A stretch of DNA of 64,000 nt from Manihot esculenta (Eukaryota; Streptophyta; Magnoliopsida; Malpighiales; Euphorbiaceae): assembly GCF_001659605.2 (NCBI RefSeq), contig NC_035162.2, forward strand, positions 30,756,153-30,820,152, in the 5' to 3' direction. Each line of letters opens with the position of its first letter. Within the stretch, counting starts at the first letter, position 1. Position numbers and translations under genes: made by a program. This document shows positions 43,741-54,965 of this stretch, in pieces. The notes below the pieces were generated by a model. The model did no database searches and was not told the DNA's origin. It saw only the letters and a program-made list of their open reading frames with translations.

Positions 43741-45962
43741 TGTAATACCCAGCTAGAGTCCGGCATCGGAATTCTACTTTCCGATGGAGTTCCGGTTGCT
43801 GAAAGTCTCTAGAAGGGTTAGATTTATGTTTTTCTAAAAGGTTTTGGTATGTTTCATAGTTTTAAAGCATAAGGAAATGAGTTTTTGAGTGAAATGAACC
43901 AAGGCAGAAAAGCCAGGTTCGGCCGCCGAAGTTGAGGTTCGGCCGCCGAACATGCATGGCTTTCGGTTTCACGATAGGCCGCCGAAGGTGGTCTGGCCAG
44001 CCACCTATAAAAGGCCCTCAGTCGGTTGAAAGGATAAGGCACGCCGATTCCTTTCGATTTCTGAGGTGAGACCCTGTTCTTTTTAGAGTTTTCTTAATGT
44101 TTTCATTAAATCTTGCAAAGGTTTGATTAGTTTTTATGTTATGTTGAAGGTTTTAAGCTAAACACTCAAAGTTGTGTATTTGGGAGAGGTTGAAGGAGAG
44201 TTGCTTCAAAACTCCATGTTAGGATCGTTCATCTTCTTGGTTTCAAGAGGTAAGTGAAGATCCTGAGTTTGTTTTTATGTTTTCTAAAGGTTTTATGAGG
44301 TTATGGGAGAGAGTTGCATGAATAGGATTATTTTTGAGGTTTTGATGATTTTGTGAGAAAAGCTTGTATATGTGTTGTATGTCTTGTGTGTTTGGGGTTT
44401 TAAGGTAGTTTCTGACCCCTTTGAGCATATACTTGGGTGTATGCAAGTTGAGGAATTGCGGGGTGTGAGATTGGGAGAGTTTTGTGCTTTTGGTGAGAGG
44501 CAGAGCATGTTTCTGCCTTGCGGATGAACTCAGGTTCGGCCGCCGAAGGTACATTCGGCCGCCGAACCCATGAGGAGGTGGCTTCGGCTGCCCAAGCTTG
44601 CCCCCGAGCTTTTGGACTTTCGGCTCTGGAGGGGAGTTCGGCCGCCTAAGGTGCCGCCGAAGGGTAGAGACTTTCATCTCTGGAGTGCCTTTCAGCCTCC
44701 AAAACTTGCCCCCGAAAGGGTTCGGCTGCCGAAAGTAGAGATTCAGCCGCCGAAGGTGCATGAGTTTCGTCTCTGGAGAGGACTTTCGGCCGCCGAACCT
44801 GCCGCCGAAAGTGTTCTGTCTAGCCTTCTCTTGCATGCTTTGCATGGATGTTTGAGTGAGTTTAAGGGGATGCTTAGAGAGTTAACTAGAGTTGTTTATA
44901 AGTTAGTTTGGTCCCTCATTTGCGTTTATCTGTGCTTACACAGACCAGAGCAACCAGAGAGAGCAGCAGTGAGTACTGCTCCAGAGTTTTCAGAGCCTGC
45001 AGAGTCAGTCTAGATAGCCAGAGGTGAGTGGAACTAAACTTAATTCTTTTAATTGAGAAATGGAATGTTTTTAGCATATTTCATGCATCATGGTTATGCA
45101 GCAGGTTGATTGCATTAGAATCCACGAATATGTTGCATTGCATAGTTATTTATTGATGTGGGTGAATGCTGAATGATCCAATAGTCTCTGAGAGAAGTCC
45201 AGGAGCCTTTGACTACGCCCTGGCAGGTATAGTAAAGTCCAGGAGCCTTTGACTACGCCCTGGCAATGGTAAGTATAGAGGTGTTATATACACATATACA
45301 TATAGAACAGGAAGACCAGGTGCTCGATTCTACGCCTTGGCATGGCAGAGTTACCGGGACTATGTGGTGACAGGTTGACCCTTGATGTGGATTGTCTGTG
45401 ATATGATGCATTCCATAGAAGCATGTTTTAATGACTTGTTTTACTGTTCTACTCACTGGGCTATAGAGCTCATCCCACTCCCTTAACCCCAGTCTTGCAG
45501 GTTCAGTGTACAGGGGAAGTCCAGCAGAGTGCAGAAAAAGAGAAGAGCTGTGTAATAGAATATAGTGGACATGTAATAGTAAAGAGATGTAACAGTTGTG
45601 TATAAAGTTAGAATTGTGCTTGACTTAGTGATGTTTGTGTTGTAAATCTTTTGTTATGTACATGATCTGTATATGTATATGTTGTACAGAGTATGTGAAA
45701 AACCAGGCTTAACAGGTATGAGTTAACCCATCTAGAGCAAGCTCTAGTCAGGGGTACAGAGTACAGAGTACAGAGTACAGGGATAGTGCATGCACAGGTT
45801 AAGTCTTGGTTCAGCAAAGAGTTTTTATTTTCACATAAAATGTATGATCATGTATGAGATTTACAGGTACACAGAGAGTATAACAGGCTTGCTACGGGTT
45901 CTGGCAGCCTTAAGCCGACCTGAATCCTAGCGCTGGTGACGGTCTATTTTGGGGTCGTTACA
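43741..45962 (+). repeat. Element C 3' LTR
   Basis: It runs TGTAATACCCAG to GGTCGTTACA, 2222 bp. Compared with the 5' LTR it has two standard minisatellite units instead of three (45195-45265), plus the diverged one (about 45308-45340), and many substitutions. TATA box CTATAAAAGG at 44005-44014. Confidence 0.92.
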
Positions 45963-46877
45963 GGCGGCACCTTCGGCAGCCGAAACTGCCCTCCAGAGCC
46001 GAAAGTCCAAACTTTCGGGGGCAAGCTTAGGCGGCCAAACATGCCACCACAGACAGGTTCGGCGGCCGAACATGCCTTTGGCTGCCGAACCTAAGTTCTT
46101 CCAGAAGTGGCAGAACTCAGCCCTCACATGCACATATGCCTCCCTAAACCTTCCAAATATACATTTAGCTATTCTACAACATGCATAAACTCATTCTCAA
46201 GCATATAAGGGCATAAAACTAGCCTAAACCCCAACAAACAACAACATAACATCACATTAGATATATTTATCCTCAAATCTATATAAACCCTAACATTTTT
46301 TTACAACTAATCTAAACATGCATTTCTACCCCAAAAAACCTTCATAAAACTTGTTTAAAACATCGAAGGAGGCGAGGATCGACGCTTATCTCTTGAAGAT
46401 TGAGAGAAGACGTGACCCAACTTGGAGATTTGGGGAAAATGGGTTCTGGAGGTCTCCAAGCTCCAAAACTTCGATCTTTGCTCAAAAACTTCAAAACCAA
46501 GTTAAAACTTGTTAGAAACTTGTAATATTTGAAGGGAAAACCTCAAAACCAACCATGGAAGGGCATGAACTCACCTTTGCCTGAAAATGGAGGAGAAAAC
46601 TCGCCCATTTTCGGACATGGGGCCTTTTATAGGTGGCTGGCCAGACCACCTTCGGAAGCCAAAGGTGACTCCAAAACTCCACCAAGTTCGGCGGCCGAAC
46701 CTAGATTTTCCTCCATGGTGTTTTTCTTTCAAAACTCAATTTCTTTCATACTTAAAATCTTGAAAACATATAAAAACATTTTAGAAAAACATATTCTTAC
46801 CCTTCTAGAGAGTTCCGACATCCGAGATTCCGCCGGACAATAGGAATTTCGATGCCAGAGTCTAGCCGGGTATTATA
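45963..46877 (-). repeat. Element B 5' LTR, portion right of element C
   Basis: It continues from GGCGG (TSD copy of C) and matches about 3248-4180 of the other LTR. One near-palindrome block is shortened relative to the left copy (around 46684-46704). The terminus TATTATA is mutated. TSD GAAGA follows. Confidence 0.9.
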
Positions 46878-47450
46878 GAAGACCTTATCTGTCTCTGCTT
46901 CGGATAAAGGAAAAGTCTCCAGCTCTCCGACCAGCTCTATTCTGGCCTCTTTTGTCTCATCTCGGACCTCCAGAATTTCCGAGTCAAGCTCCTCTCCCAC
47001 CGAGCTCGGCTCTGATACTGTAGCCAAGTACACTGCTCTTGCCTCTTCCTGGCTTCCTCTGACTACTCCCACTCCTGCTTCTGTTGGAAACTTCATAGCC
47101 AGATATCTGATGCTAGTTACGGCCTCAAAGTCTAATAGTGCGGGTCTTCCCAATATCGCGTTGTAGCTTAGGGGGAGTTTGGCTACTAAGAACACTGCAT
47201 AATGAGTGCGGGTCCTTGGCACTTCTCCCAGAGTGAGAGCCAGCTTTACTTTTCCCTCCACAGGCACTGGGACGCCTCCAATCCCTTTGACTGGGGCTTG
47301 GTCCCGAACCAATTGCTCCTCAGGGATTCCCATCTGCTGGAAGACCCGGTATGGCAGCAAATTCACCTTACTCCCATCATCCACCAAGATCTTTTTAACC
47401 CGGTAGTTGTGGATGACAGCCTCAATAACTAAGGCGTCGTCATGGGGCAT
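46878..47450 (-). pseudogene. Element E: protease
   Basis: The minus strand starts right after TAG 47451-47453 and runs in the gag frame to the B insertion. It encodes an aspartic protease: PHDDALVIEAVI, the active-site loop LVDDGSKVNLLPY, and YNAILGRPALLDF. An acidic linker follows. The apparent ORF end beyond 46878 is LTR sequence of B. Protease would mature Gag-Pol inside particles. Confidence 0.82.
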
Positions 47451-48310
47451 CTAAACACCCTGAGCATCCTCCGGAGAGAAGGTGATGGCTGCTGGAGAGT
47501 GCTCAACTACCTGCATGACCTCGACACTATTGCCTTCTCCATCTCGGCTCCTCTTCTTTCCCCTTCGGCTCATCCGACCTCCGGTTCCTCCTACAATCAT
47601 GTTGATGGTCCCACTAGAACTATCATTTACCGGTCCTGCTCCCGCCCTCCTAGGTGTTTGTGCTGCAGGGTTCGGCCGAGGCCTTTCTCCTTTCGGCTTC
47701 TTCACAAAGTTCCTGAGGTGCCCCTTCTTTATCAGTCTCTCGATCTCGCTAATCAGCTGGTAGCAGTTATTGGTGTCGTGGCCATGTGTTCGATGATACT
47801 GACAGTACTTGTCAGGATCTCGCTGGTTTGCTTCTGCTCTCATAGGTCTGGGCCATTGAAGGAACTCCTTGTCTTATACTGCCATGAGCACCTCGGCTCT
47901 GGAGGCGTTGAGCGGGGTCAGGTTCTCCGGAATACATGGAGGGAATGGCTTTTGTTCTGGAATCCGAAGAGGAAAAGGTCTCTGGTCTCTCCGGTCCTAG
48001 GGCTGCCTGTAAGGCTCAGGTTTCTTGCTCTGCTTCCTCTCATGCCTTTCCGGCCTCCTTTCTTCGGGGGCTTTTCCTCTGTCTTTCGCTGCCTTGGCAA
48101 ATCTACTCGTCACCAAGGCATCGTCCTGCCTTATGTATTTTTCTGCCCTCTTCATCAGCTCTGCCAGCGTAGTGGGGGGCTTTCTACTCAATGAGCCAAA
48201 AAACTCGGGGGAGGTCGTCCCCTTCTGCATGGCTTCCACCGCTCGGCCCTCATCCAGCTCGGGGATCTGTAGGGCCTCCGTGTTGAAACGGGCAACATAC
48301 TCCCTCAATG
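47451..48310 (-). pseudogene. Element E: Gag C-terminal part with zinc knuckle
   Basis: It contains the capsid end (REYVARFNTEALQIPELD, PTTLAELMKRAEKYI), a basic region, and the knuckle CQYHRTHGHDTNNCYQL, typical of Tat Gag. It is one frame with three in-frame stops: TAG about 47997-47999, TAA 47874-47876 and TAG 47451-47453. It begins at solo LTR F; RDESL on the other side joins REYVARF here. Confidence 0.83.
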
Positions 48311-50388
48311 TGTAACAGCCCGGAAACCAAACTGCTACCGGCACTAGGATCCAGATCGACTTAAGGTCGCCGAGACTCGTAGTAAGCCTGCTATACTGTC
48401 TGTGTACCTGTGAAATCCCATACATGATCTATCAAACCATTATAACTTTTCTTTCCTCCAGGGCTTACTCTGTGCATGCACTATATCTCTGCTATGTTAT
48501 CCCCACTCAAGGTGGTTATAACTCATCATAATAAGCCTGGTTTTCCCATCAATATGAACAAGAAAAGAAACATACATAAACTGATCATGTGTCTACAATT
48601 AGGGATTACAACACTTCTAAGTCAAGCACAAGTCTATACATTGTACATTATCTCTTTACATATACATGTCCACTCTAGCTATTACAAACTATATACTCTT
48701 CCTGTACCCTGCTGACTTCCCTCTGAACTCTGAACCTGCACAACTGGAGTTAGGGGAGAGGGATAAGCTACTATAGCCCAGTGAGTAGAACGGGATAAAA
48801 CGCAAGTGATAAAACATGCTCTCATGAAAGGTATCACATCACAAGTAATCACATCATCTCAGCATGGACGGATCAACACTCCCTCTATCTGGGTACTGCA
48901 TCTCATCTGGGGTATCGAAGTACCATGTGCCTGGTCCTCTTAGGGCTGTTCCAGGTCTTTGTGCCTGGTCCCCGTAGGGCTGTTCCAGGTCTTTCCTTCG
49001 AGGGCTATTGAATCCGTACTATGTCCATACTGTCATAGAAACAATGTACAAGGAGCAATGCCAAGTACAAGGATAAATGCAATGCAGCATATTCGTGTAC
49101 ACTAATGCACTCACCCTATAGCATATTCATGATGCATGAAGTATGATAAAATATTCATTTCTCATATTCAAACATTAAGTTCAGTTCCACTCACCTCGGG
49201 TTGACTCTGAACTGACTCTGCAGGTTCTGAAACTGGACTCACTGCTGACCTCCCTGATTCCTCTGGTCCGTACCTACACAGGTGGACTCAAATGAGGGAC
49301 CAAACTAACTCACGAACATCTCTAAGAAACTCCCCAAAAACCCTCTACAAGATCCCCAAACAAGCACATAAAACATGCAAAAGAAAGCTGGACAGGGCAC
49401 TTTCGGCGGCAGGTTCGGCGGCCGAAACCCCTCTCCAGAAACGAAACTCATGCATGTTCGGCGGCACCTTCGGCAGCCGAAAGTCTCGTCCAGAAACGAA
49501 ACTCAACCTTCGGCGGCACTTTCGGCGGCCGAACCTTGCCTCCAGAGACGAAAGTCCCAAGTTTTGGGGGCAAGCTTCGGCGGCCGAACCTGGTTTTGCC
49601 CGCTGGGCGGAACCCTGCTCTGTTTCATGCAAACTCACCCAAAACTTTCCCAACATGCATATCAACTACTCCCAACTAGCACATACCATAAAACATGCAT
49701 AAAGAGGTCTAAACCTCTCCTCAAACCTCAACCAAACACATCAAACAACACGTAACATGCTTGAACACAAACATCTCCCAAAACCTTCACCTAAACCTAA
49801 TCATGCATACTACCCATCCAATTCCCATAAAACCTTCAAAAAGCATCAAAGAAGTTCAGGATCCACCCTTACCTCCTTAAGAACTTGAGGATGAGTGATC
49901 CTAACGTGGAGATATGAAGAAAACCTCTTCCAAAGCTCCAAACTTCCAAACTTGCTATTTTTGCTCAAAACCTTCAAAACACACCAAAACTCTTAAAACC
50001 CTTGAAAGATTTGGTGAAAAACATGAAAAACATGAAAGTCAACTTGGGAGAGGCTGGAACTCACCTCTGGCTGCAAGTGAAGGAGAAATATCCTCCTTCC
50101 ACCGACCTTTGGCCCTTAAATAGGTGGCTGGCCAGACCACCTTCGGCAGCCGAACGTAAAGCCGAAACCATGCAATGTTCGGCGGCCGAAAGTGACCTTC
50201 GGCGGCCGAACCTTTGCATTTTCCCTTATTGCTTTGCTTTCACAACTCATTTCCTTTAACACTTGAAAACAGTCAAAACGCTGAAAACACGCATGAAAAC
50301 ATAGGTCCTACCCTTCTCGAGGGTTCCGACACCCGAGATTCCACCAGACGACAGGAATTTCGAGGCCGGACTCGAGCCGGGTATTACA
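48311..50388 (-). mobile_element. Solo LTR F (Tekay-type, 2078 bp) in element E gag
   Basis: It runs TGTAACAGCC to CGGGTATTACA. Flanking 5-mers CAATG (48306-48310) and CAACG (50389-50393) look like a TSD with one substitution. It is related to, but diverged from, the B and G LTRs. It contains two minisatellite-like units (TGCCTGGTCC...GTTCCAGGTC, about 48928-48995), GGCGGCCGAA-type near-palindromes (49400-49590 and 50145-50215), and a minus-strand TATA-like CTATTTAAGGG (about 50109-50119). Open frames inside are not genes. Confidence 0.88.
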
Positions 50389-51351
50389 CAACGATTCGTC
50401 TCTTCTCTGCCTGATCGTCTCCAAGTAGCTGGTTTTCCTATCGGCTAGCACTCTGGCTACGAACCGGCTGATGAAGGCGATGGCCAAGTCCCCGAAACTT
50501 CTGATACTCCCAGCTTCCAGGCTGTTAAACCACGCCCGTGCTGGCCCTGCGAGCGTCGTAGGGAATACCTTGCACATCAAGGCATCCGATAGAGTATGCA
50601 ACTCCATGAAAGTCTTGTAACTGAGGACATGTTCCCTCGGGTTGCCGGTTCCATCGTATGCTGCCATAGGCGGCATCATAAACTTCTTGGGGATGGTCTC
50701 CTGTTGCACCCACTTCGAGAAGGGCGAAGAGGTGGGCAGGAGAGCCTGATTCTGATCCTTCGTCCCTAACTCAGCCAGGAGTTGTTCTCTCATCTTCTGC
50801 AGCTTTTGGTCTATACTCTCTTCCTCCTGTCTGGGCCTTTTCTCCGGGCGACATTCCTCCTCCCATGCTTCACTTCCCGTTCTTATGGTTGTTCCGGCAG
50901 AATAACTGTCGGCCTCATCGTTTTCAATCAGCTCCCTTACCCTTCTTCCATGAACCCTAGCCTCTGGTTCTTCTTCTCCCCCGGCTCTTCTCCCCCTTTC
51001 TCCGGTTTCTCGGCTGTTGGTTTGAGGATGGTTGAAGGTAGGTTGAGGTTCGTTGGTTCGGGGTTCTTCTATCACCGGCAACACATTCATCGGGGTGCTA
51101 AGGCCCCTCTGTTGCATTACCTGCCCCAGCCAGTGGGCGGTGTTTTGTAGTTGAAGGGCTATGGATTGGAGGTCTTGGTTGGACAAGGCAGCTCCGGGTA
51201 TATTCCCTGCCAAGCTTGGCGAGGGGTTGAAAGGGATTGGTGGTTGGTTGTTTGGATTTGTGGGATTGGAAAAAGAGAACTGTTGCCCCTCTTGGGCAGA
51301 GCTCGGGTCAATGGGAGTATTTGCAAGGTTGTTTTCGCCGTGGTTGGCCAT
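50389..51351 (-). pseudogene. Element E: Gag N-terminal part
   Basis: The start is taken at ATG 51351-51349 (MANHGENNLANTPIDPS), the first Met downstream of the PBS. A longer frame to 51396 would run toward the PBS. A Pro/Asn/Gln-rich region and an acidic coiled segment (EEESIDQKLQKMREQLLAELG) come first. The Gag capsid start follows (PPMAAYDGTGNPREHVLSYK, VFPTTLAGPARAWFNSL, ISRFVARVLADRKTS), up to RQRRDESL where F is inserted. Confidence 0.84.
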
Positions 51352-51409
51352 TGTGGATCTCAATGGGTATTGTAAGAATGGAACTCCGATTATCAAAAGA
51401 TTTCCTTCA

Positions 51410-51427
51410 TTCCCACAGACGGCGCCA
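51410..51427 (-). other. Element E putative primer binding site
   Basis: The minus strand reads TGGCGCCGTCTGTGGGAA two bases from the LTR end. This is the sequence normally found next to the 5' LTR in Tat-lineage plant elements. The exact tRNA was not determined. Confidence 0.65.
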
Positions 51428-51429
51428 AT

Positions 51430-51885
51430 TGATAATTTGAGATCCAGAAAATAGGGTTTTACAAGGGTTTAGTGTACTAAAGAAAAAACTTGGTTTGTGA
51501 GGGGGTGTCTCTCCTTTTATTCCCCTTTTCCAGTGGCGTGTCATGATCTTTCTGCTACAGGACCATATTTTCTGGCGTATGGGCTCGTACGTACGGATAA
51601 TGCAGTGACCCTCCCTGTGTCAAGCGGCCATTTAATTCCTTCCGGCGCGCGAGCGGATAGGGTTGCGAAGTGACTGGGTTTATTGTCCTTTCCTCTCATG
51701 ACAGGATTGGAGAGAAAAAGACCGAGTGGGCTAGGCCGGTCTGACTCGGGGGGTTTGATAGGAGTCCGGTTTCGAAGCTGAGTGGGGTGGATCAGGCTCA
51801 GTCGGGAAGTCTACGGGCCTTCAAGTCGCGGGCCGTCTTGATGAGCCAAGCTAGGGCCCAGGACAAAGAAATCCTGCGGTTATCA
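51430..51885 (-). repeat. Element E 5' LTR (456 bp)
   Basis: It begins TGATAATTTGAG beside the PBS and ends CGGTTATCA, with terminal inverted repeat TGATAA/TTATCA. The boundary on the right is inferred from the terminal repeat only, since no second LTR is in the window. The next five bases, AAAAT, would be one TSD copy. Confidence 0.75.
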
Positions 51886-53154
51886 AAAATTTTATTTAAT
51901 TTGATGATAATTATTTGTTTTTAGTTCAGACGTATTTAGTTTCTATTTCTCTTTTTTTTTTCTTTCTTTCGTTTTCTATGACTTTGTCTATTCATTCCAT
52001 GTCACCGATGTGTGGGAAGACACTGATTTCTCTCCCCCACGCAGAGTTAAGTGTAGTCGCTCCTCATCTCTGGTGGGATTTGTGGATAAATAGAATTTTT
52101 TTTTTTTTTTTTTTTTGTTCAAACCTAAGCTAATTGGAGGGCTTCTTTGATTTGGTTTGCATTTTTTTCTTGTTTTATTTTGTTTTTAGATGAGTTTCAA
52201 TGACTTTCATATATTTAGATGCATCTTTACATGCGAAAAAAAGGACCTGCCATGTTTGAGAGTCTCTTTCTTCAGAGTCTTTCTCTTTTGTTTGTGTGCC
52301 TCATTGGTTCATTTTTCGTTCTTATGCGAGGAAGTATGTTGGACTGTTGTTCTTTGAAAACAAGAGGCTAGTCATTTCAAGGATATTCCTAGTGCCATAA
52401 CAGATTTTGTTGGTATTCTGGTCTCAAAAGATTACACGAGAATGAGAGCTCTACCATATCGATCTAATTTTTCCACCTCTTCCATAGTCTGTGATGAATT
52501 ATTTTCTATTTCTTTGGGTCTTCTGGTAGCGATTTTGATTTTCTTTGTTCTTTCTTATGCTGAGCTTTTTGAATGATGCGCGAGATTGGTAAAAGCTCCT
52601 CAAGGATTTTTTGGTTCTTCTCGGTGGAAGATGAATTATGAATCGTTGGCGGCCTTTCCAATGGATCTTCTTTCACTTGGGGTCGGATTTAAATCTTAAG
52701 ACGAGTGTTATTTTTGCTGCGGAGTTGGGCCATCTTGATAGATTGGTTTCTTCCTTCAGATTAATGACTAGTTTGGACTTTTAAAATAGTAATCTTCTTT
52801 AAGTTTTATAACTTAAGGCCAATGGGTCTATATAAACTATCTACCGGGTTGGCCCTTATTCTAATAAAACTTTATTTTTGATAAAAAAAAAAATCAGATG
52901 TATTTATTAACTTTAATTTAGTTAATTTAGCATTTAAACATTTTTTAGGTTAAGTTTCCATTTATTTTTGAAAAATAATTTGTATTTAAAAAATATCTTA
53001 TAAAAAATATTTTAAAAAATAATTTATTTTTCATTATTTAATTTTAATTTTAAAATATTATCAAATTTTATATATAGAAATATTAATAAACTGTTAAAGT
53101 GCATAAAATAATTTTTTTTTCTTTAATTAAAAAAATATTGTCTTTTTTCTTCAA
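51886..53154. other. Noncoding spacer with a probable retroposon 3' end
   Basis: No gene is seen. There is a T-rich tract at 52097-52117. At 52850-52893 a segment ending CTAATAAAACTTTATTTTTGAT is followed by a run of A, which resembles the 3' end and poly(A) tail of a LINE-type or processed insertion on the plus strand. No protein similarity was recognised upstream of it. Confidence 0.4.
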
Positions 53155-53770
53155 AGCAAAACTATTTATTATATTAATAAAATTTCATCAAACAAATAGA
53201 GATATCATCTCAAATAGAGAGACGATTATGCCTAATTGATTCTCTAGCTAAAGCATGAGTAGTTAGAATAGTATTACGACGAACTCATCTAACAGAAATA
53301 TCAATTCTAGAGTCTAACAAAAATTTATAATCATTTAAAATTAAACCCCTACATAAGATAATTTGGCAAAAATGATCCTCAAGTGTCTGTCTAAACCCCT
53401 ATATAAAATAATTTGGCAAAGATACTCCTCCTTCTTTCTCATCTCTCGAGCATAAATCATTAAAGTCTCCCGAATAAAGCCACTGAAGGGAGTTTCTACA
53501 AGATAAAGCTCGAATAAGGTTCCAAAACTGATGTCGTCGTTGCGATTCCGGAAACTCATAATAACCCGTAAACTTCCATTGAACATTACCTTCTGAAACA
53601 ATTGAATCAATAAAATTTGAAGAAAAGCCAACTCCAGATACAGACACATAACTCTTCCACATTAACGAAAGGCCTTCTCCCAATCTTTGTCTATTGACCG
53701 AAAAGCAACCATCAAAATGTAAAAAATTACAAAAAAATTCCATACGAGAACTAAGAGTTTTTGTTTCCAT
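53155..53770 (-). pseudogene. LINE remnant copy 1 (endonuclease fragment fused to RNase H tail)
   Basis: The minus strand holds part of an L1-type endonuclease: METKTLSSRMEFF, and GDFNDLCSRDEKEGG near its end, the usual place for the catalytic GDFN motif. It then passes directly to a C-terminal RNase H tail (DSRIDISVRWVRR), with the rest of the endonuclease and all of RT missing. Several frameshifts. It adjoins copy 2 at TTTTATTTTTTATGG, shared by the start of one and the end of the other, which suggests a tandem duplication. Confidence 0.72.
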
Positions 53771-53775
53771 AAAAA

Positions 53776-54965
53776 ATAAAATCTCAAATAGAGTGACGAT
53801 TATGCCTAATAGATTTTATAGCCAAAGTATGAGTAGTTAGAATAGCATTACGACGAACCCATCTAACAGAAATATCAATTCTAGAGTCTAATAAAAATTT
53901 ACAATCATTTAAAATCAAACCCCTACATAAGATAATTTGGCAAAGAAGCTCCTTAAGTGCCTGTCTAAACTCCTATATAAGATAATTTGGCAAAAATATT
54001 CCTCATTTTTTCTCATCTCTCGAGTATAAATCATTAAAGTCTCCCGAACAAAGCTACTAAACGGAGTTTCTACAAGATAAAACTCGAATAAGGTTTCAAA
54101 ACTGACGTCGTCGTTGCGATTCTGGAAACCCATAATAACCAGTAAACCTCCACTGAACATTACCTTCCAAAACAACCGAATCAATAAATTTGAAGAAAAG
54201 TCAACCTTAGAAACAGACACACAACTCTTCCACATTAACGAAAGGCCTTCTCTCAATCTTTGTCTATTGACTGAGAAGCAACCATAAAAAAGTAAAAGAT
54301 TACGAAAAAATTCCATAAGAGAACTAAGAGCTTTTGTTTCCATAAAAAATAAAATGTCCGACTTGTAACTAGTAACCAAATCCTTCAATACATTAATTGT
54401 CCGAGGATTGCCGAGTCCTCGGCAGTTCCAACACAGGACGATCATTACTTTTGTTTATCTCGACCTTTGACAGGATGAGCCGCTTCACTGTTGCCTATCA
54501 AATTAACATTCACAGAGGTATTCTTAGAGACATCCTGTTGTGAGAAAGAAAAATCTATAACAACGTTATATTTAATGTTTCTTGACCTTTTTTTAGCATC
54601 ATCATTTATTCAGGCTACACTCTTTTCATCAAACTTTTCAAAATCAATATTATTAAAAAATCGAAACAGATATATTTTTACTTCTAATTCCATAATAGAT
54701 ACCCCTTTAAAAGATGCCATAAATCTGCTAAAAAAGTCTGCATATTTTGAAAATTGATTGAATTATATGTGAGAATCATTCCCACTGTACAGAAATTATA
54801 AGTGACAATCGGAATATCTTTGGAGTTCTTAATAGAGATAATAATATTTTTTTCTTTATCGATAGTCAATTGACACAGAATGTCTTTTATGAAGAAAAGG
54901 AAAGAAGAAGTTAAGTTTAAGAAAAATGAAAAGGTGAGAATATCGAATTACAAATGAACCACAAA
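53776..54965 (-). pseudogene. LINE remnant copy 2 (ORF1 and ORF2 both internally deleted)
   Basis: Minus strand from a 5' leader at about 54960. The ORF1 start region (LTIDKEKNIIISIKNSKDIP to LADLWHLLKGYLLWN) resembles the DUF4283-type N terminus of plant LINE ORF1. A deletion then leads to VNVNLIGNSEAAHPVKGRDKQ. ORF2 starts at 54445 with MIVLCWNCRGLGNPRTINVL, the classic L1 endonuclease start, and METKALSSLMEFF. It jumps to the RNase H tail as in copies 1 and 3. Confidence 0.78.

Larger units (their letters stand above)
22814..45962 (+). mobile_element. Element C: Tekay/Del chromovirus split by Athila element D
   Basis: TSD GGCGG (22809-22813 and 45963-45967) flanks TGTAATACCC...GGTCGTTACA ends. 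It has two LTRs (2248 and 2222 bp), PBS, gag-PR, RT-RH, IN-chromodomain and PPT. It is older than A: its LTRs differ at many positions and in minisatellite copy number. It is inactivated by a 1-nt deletion in gag, a TAG in RT, a 2-nt deletion in RT, and the D insertion at 28973/42411. Apart from these breaks its pol is a good reference for the A and B stops, because it keeps CGA and CAA where they have stops. Confidence 0.93.
2026..46877 (-). mobile_element. Element B: Ty3/gypsy Tekay/Del chromovirus inserted in element E
   Basis: The element is bounded by TSD GAAGA (2021-2025 and 46878-46882). The left end is TGTAACGA; the right end reads TATTATA where relatives have TATTACA, one terminal mutation. 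Minus-strand order is 5' LTR (46877-45963 and 22813-21592, split by element C), PBS, gag, PR, RT (split by element A), RNase H (split by solo LTR G), IN with chromodomain, PPT, 3' LTR. It carries many stops and frameshifts, so it is dead. Lineage is taken from the chromodomain at the IN C terminus (WETRESMLQQYPHLF) and LTRs over 2 kb, both typical of Tekay/Del. Confidence 0.9.
1..51885 (-). mobile_element. Element E: Ty3/gypsy Tat/Retand-type LTR retrotransposon, 5' part, host of all nested insertions
   Basis: Read on the minus strand the parts run: 5' LTR (51430-51885), PBS, gag (51351-50389 and 48310-47451), protease (47450-46878), RT and RNase H (2025-545), and a second RNase H (544-1). 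The left edge of the window cuts the element, so integrase, 3' LTR and TSD cannot be seen. Element B (2026-46877) and solo LTR F (48311-50388) interrupt it. Removing them joins the coding frame at duplicated target bases (GAAGA at B; CAATG/CAACG at F). The Tat call rests on the RT block with IDFTDLNQACPKD, the additional RNase H after the RT-linked one, the short LTR, and the GGCGCCGTCTGTGGGA sequence next to the LTR. It is the oldest layer by nesting. Confidence 0.88.

Noticed and set aside
47442..48194. 250-codon plus-strand frame
   Set aside because: It is antisense to the Tat gag and protease and runs through their known motifs. No homology was recognised; long antisense frames are expected in GC-biased coding DNA.
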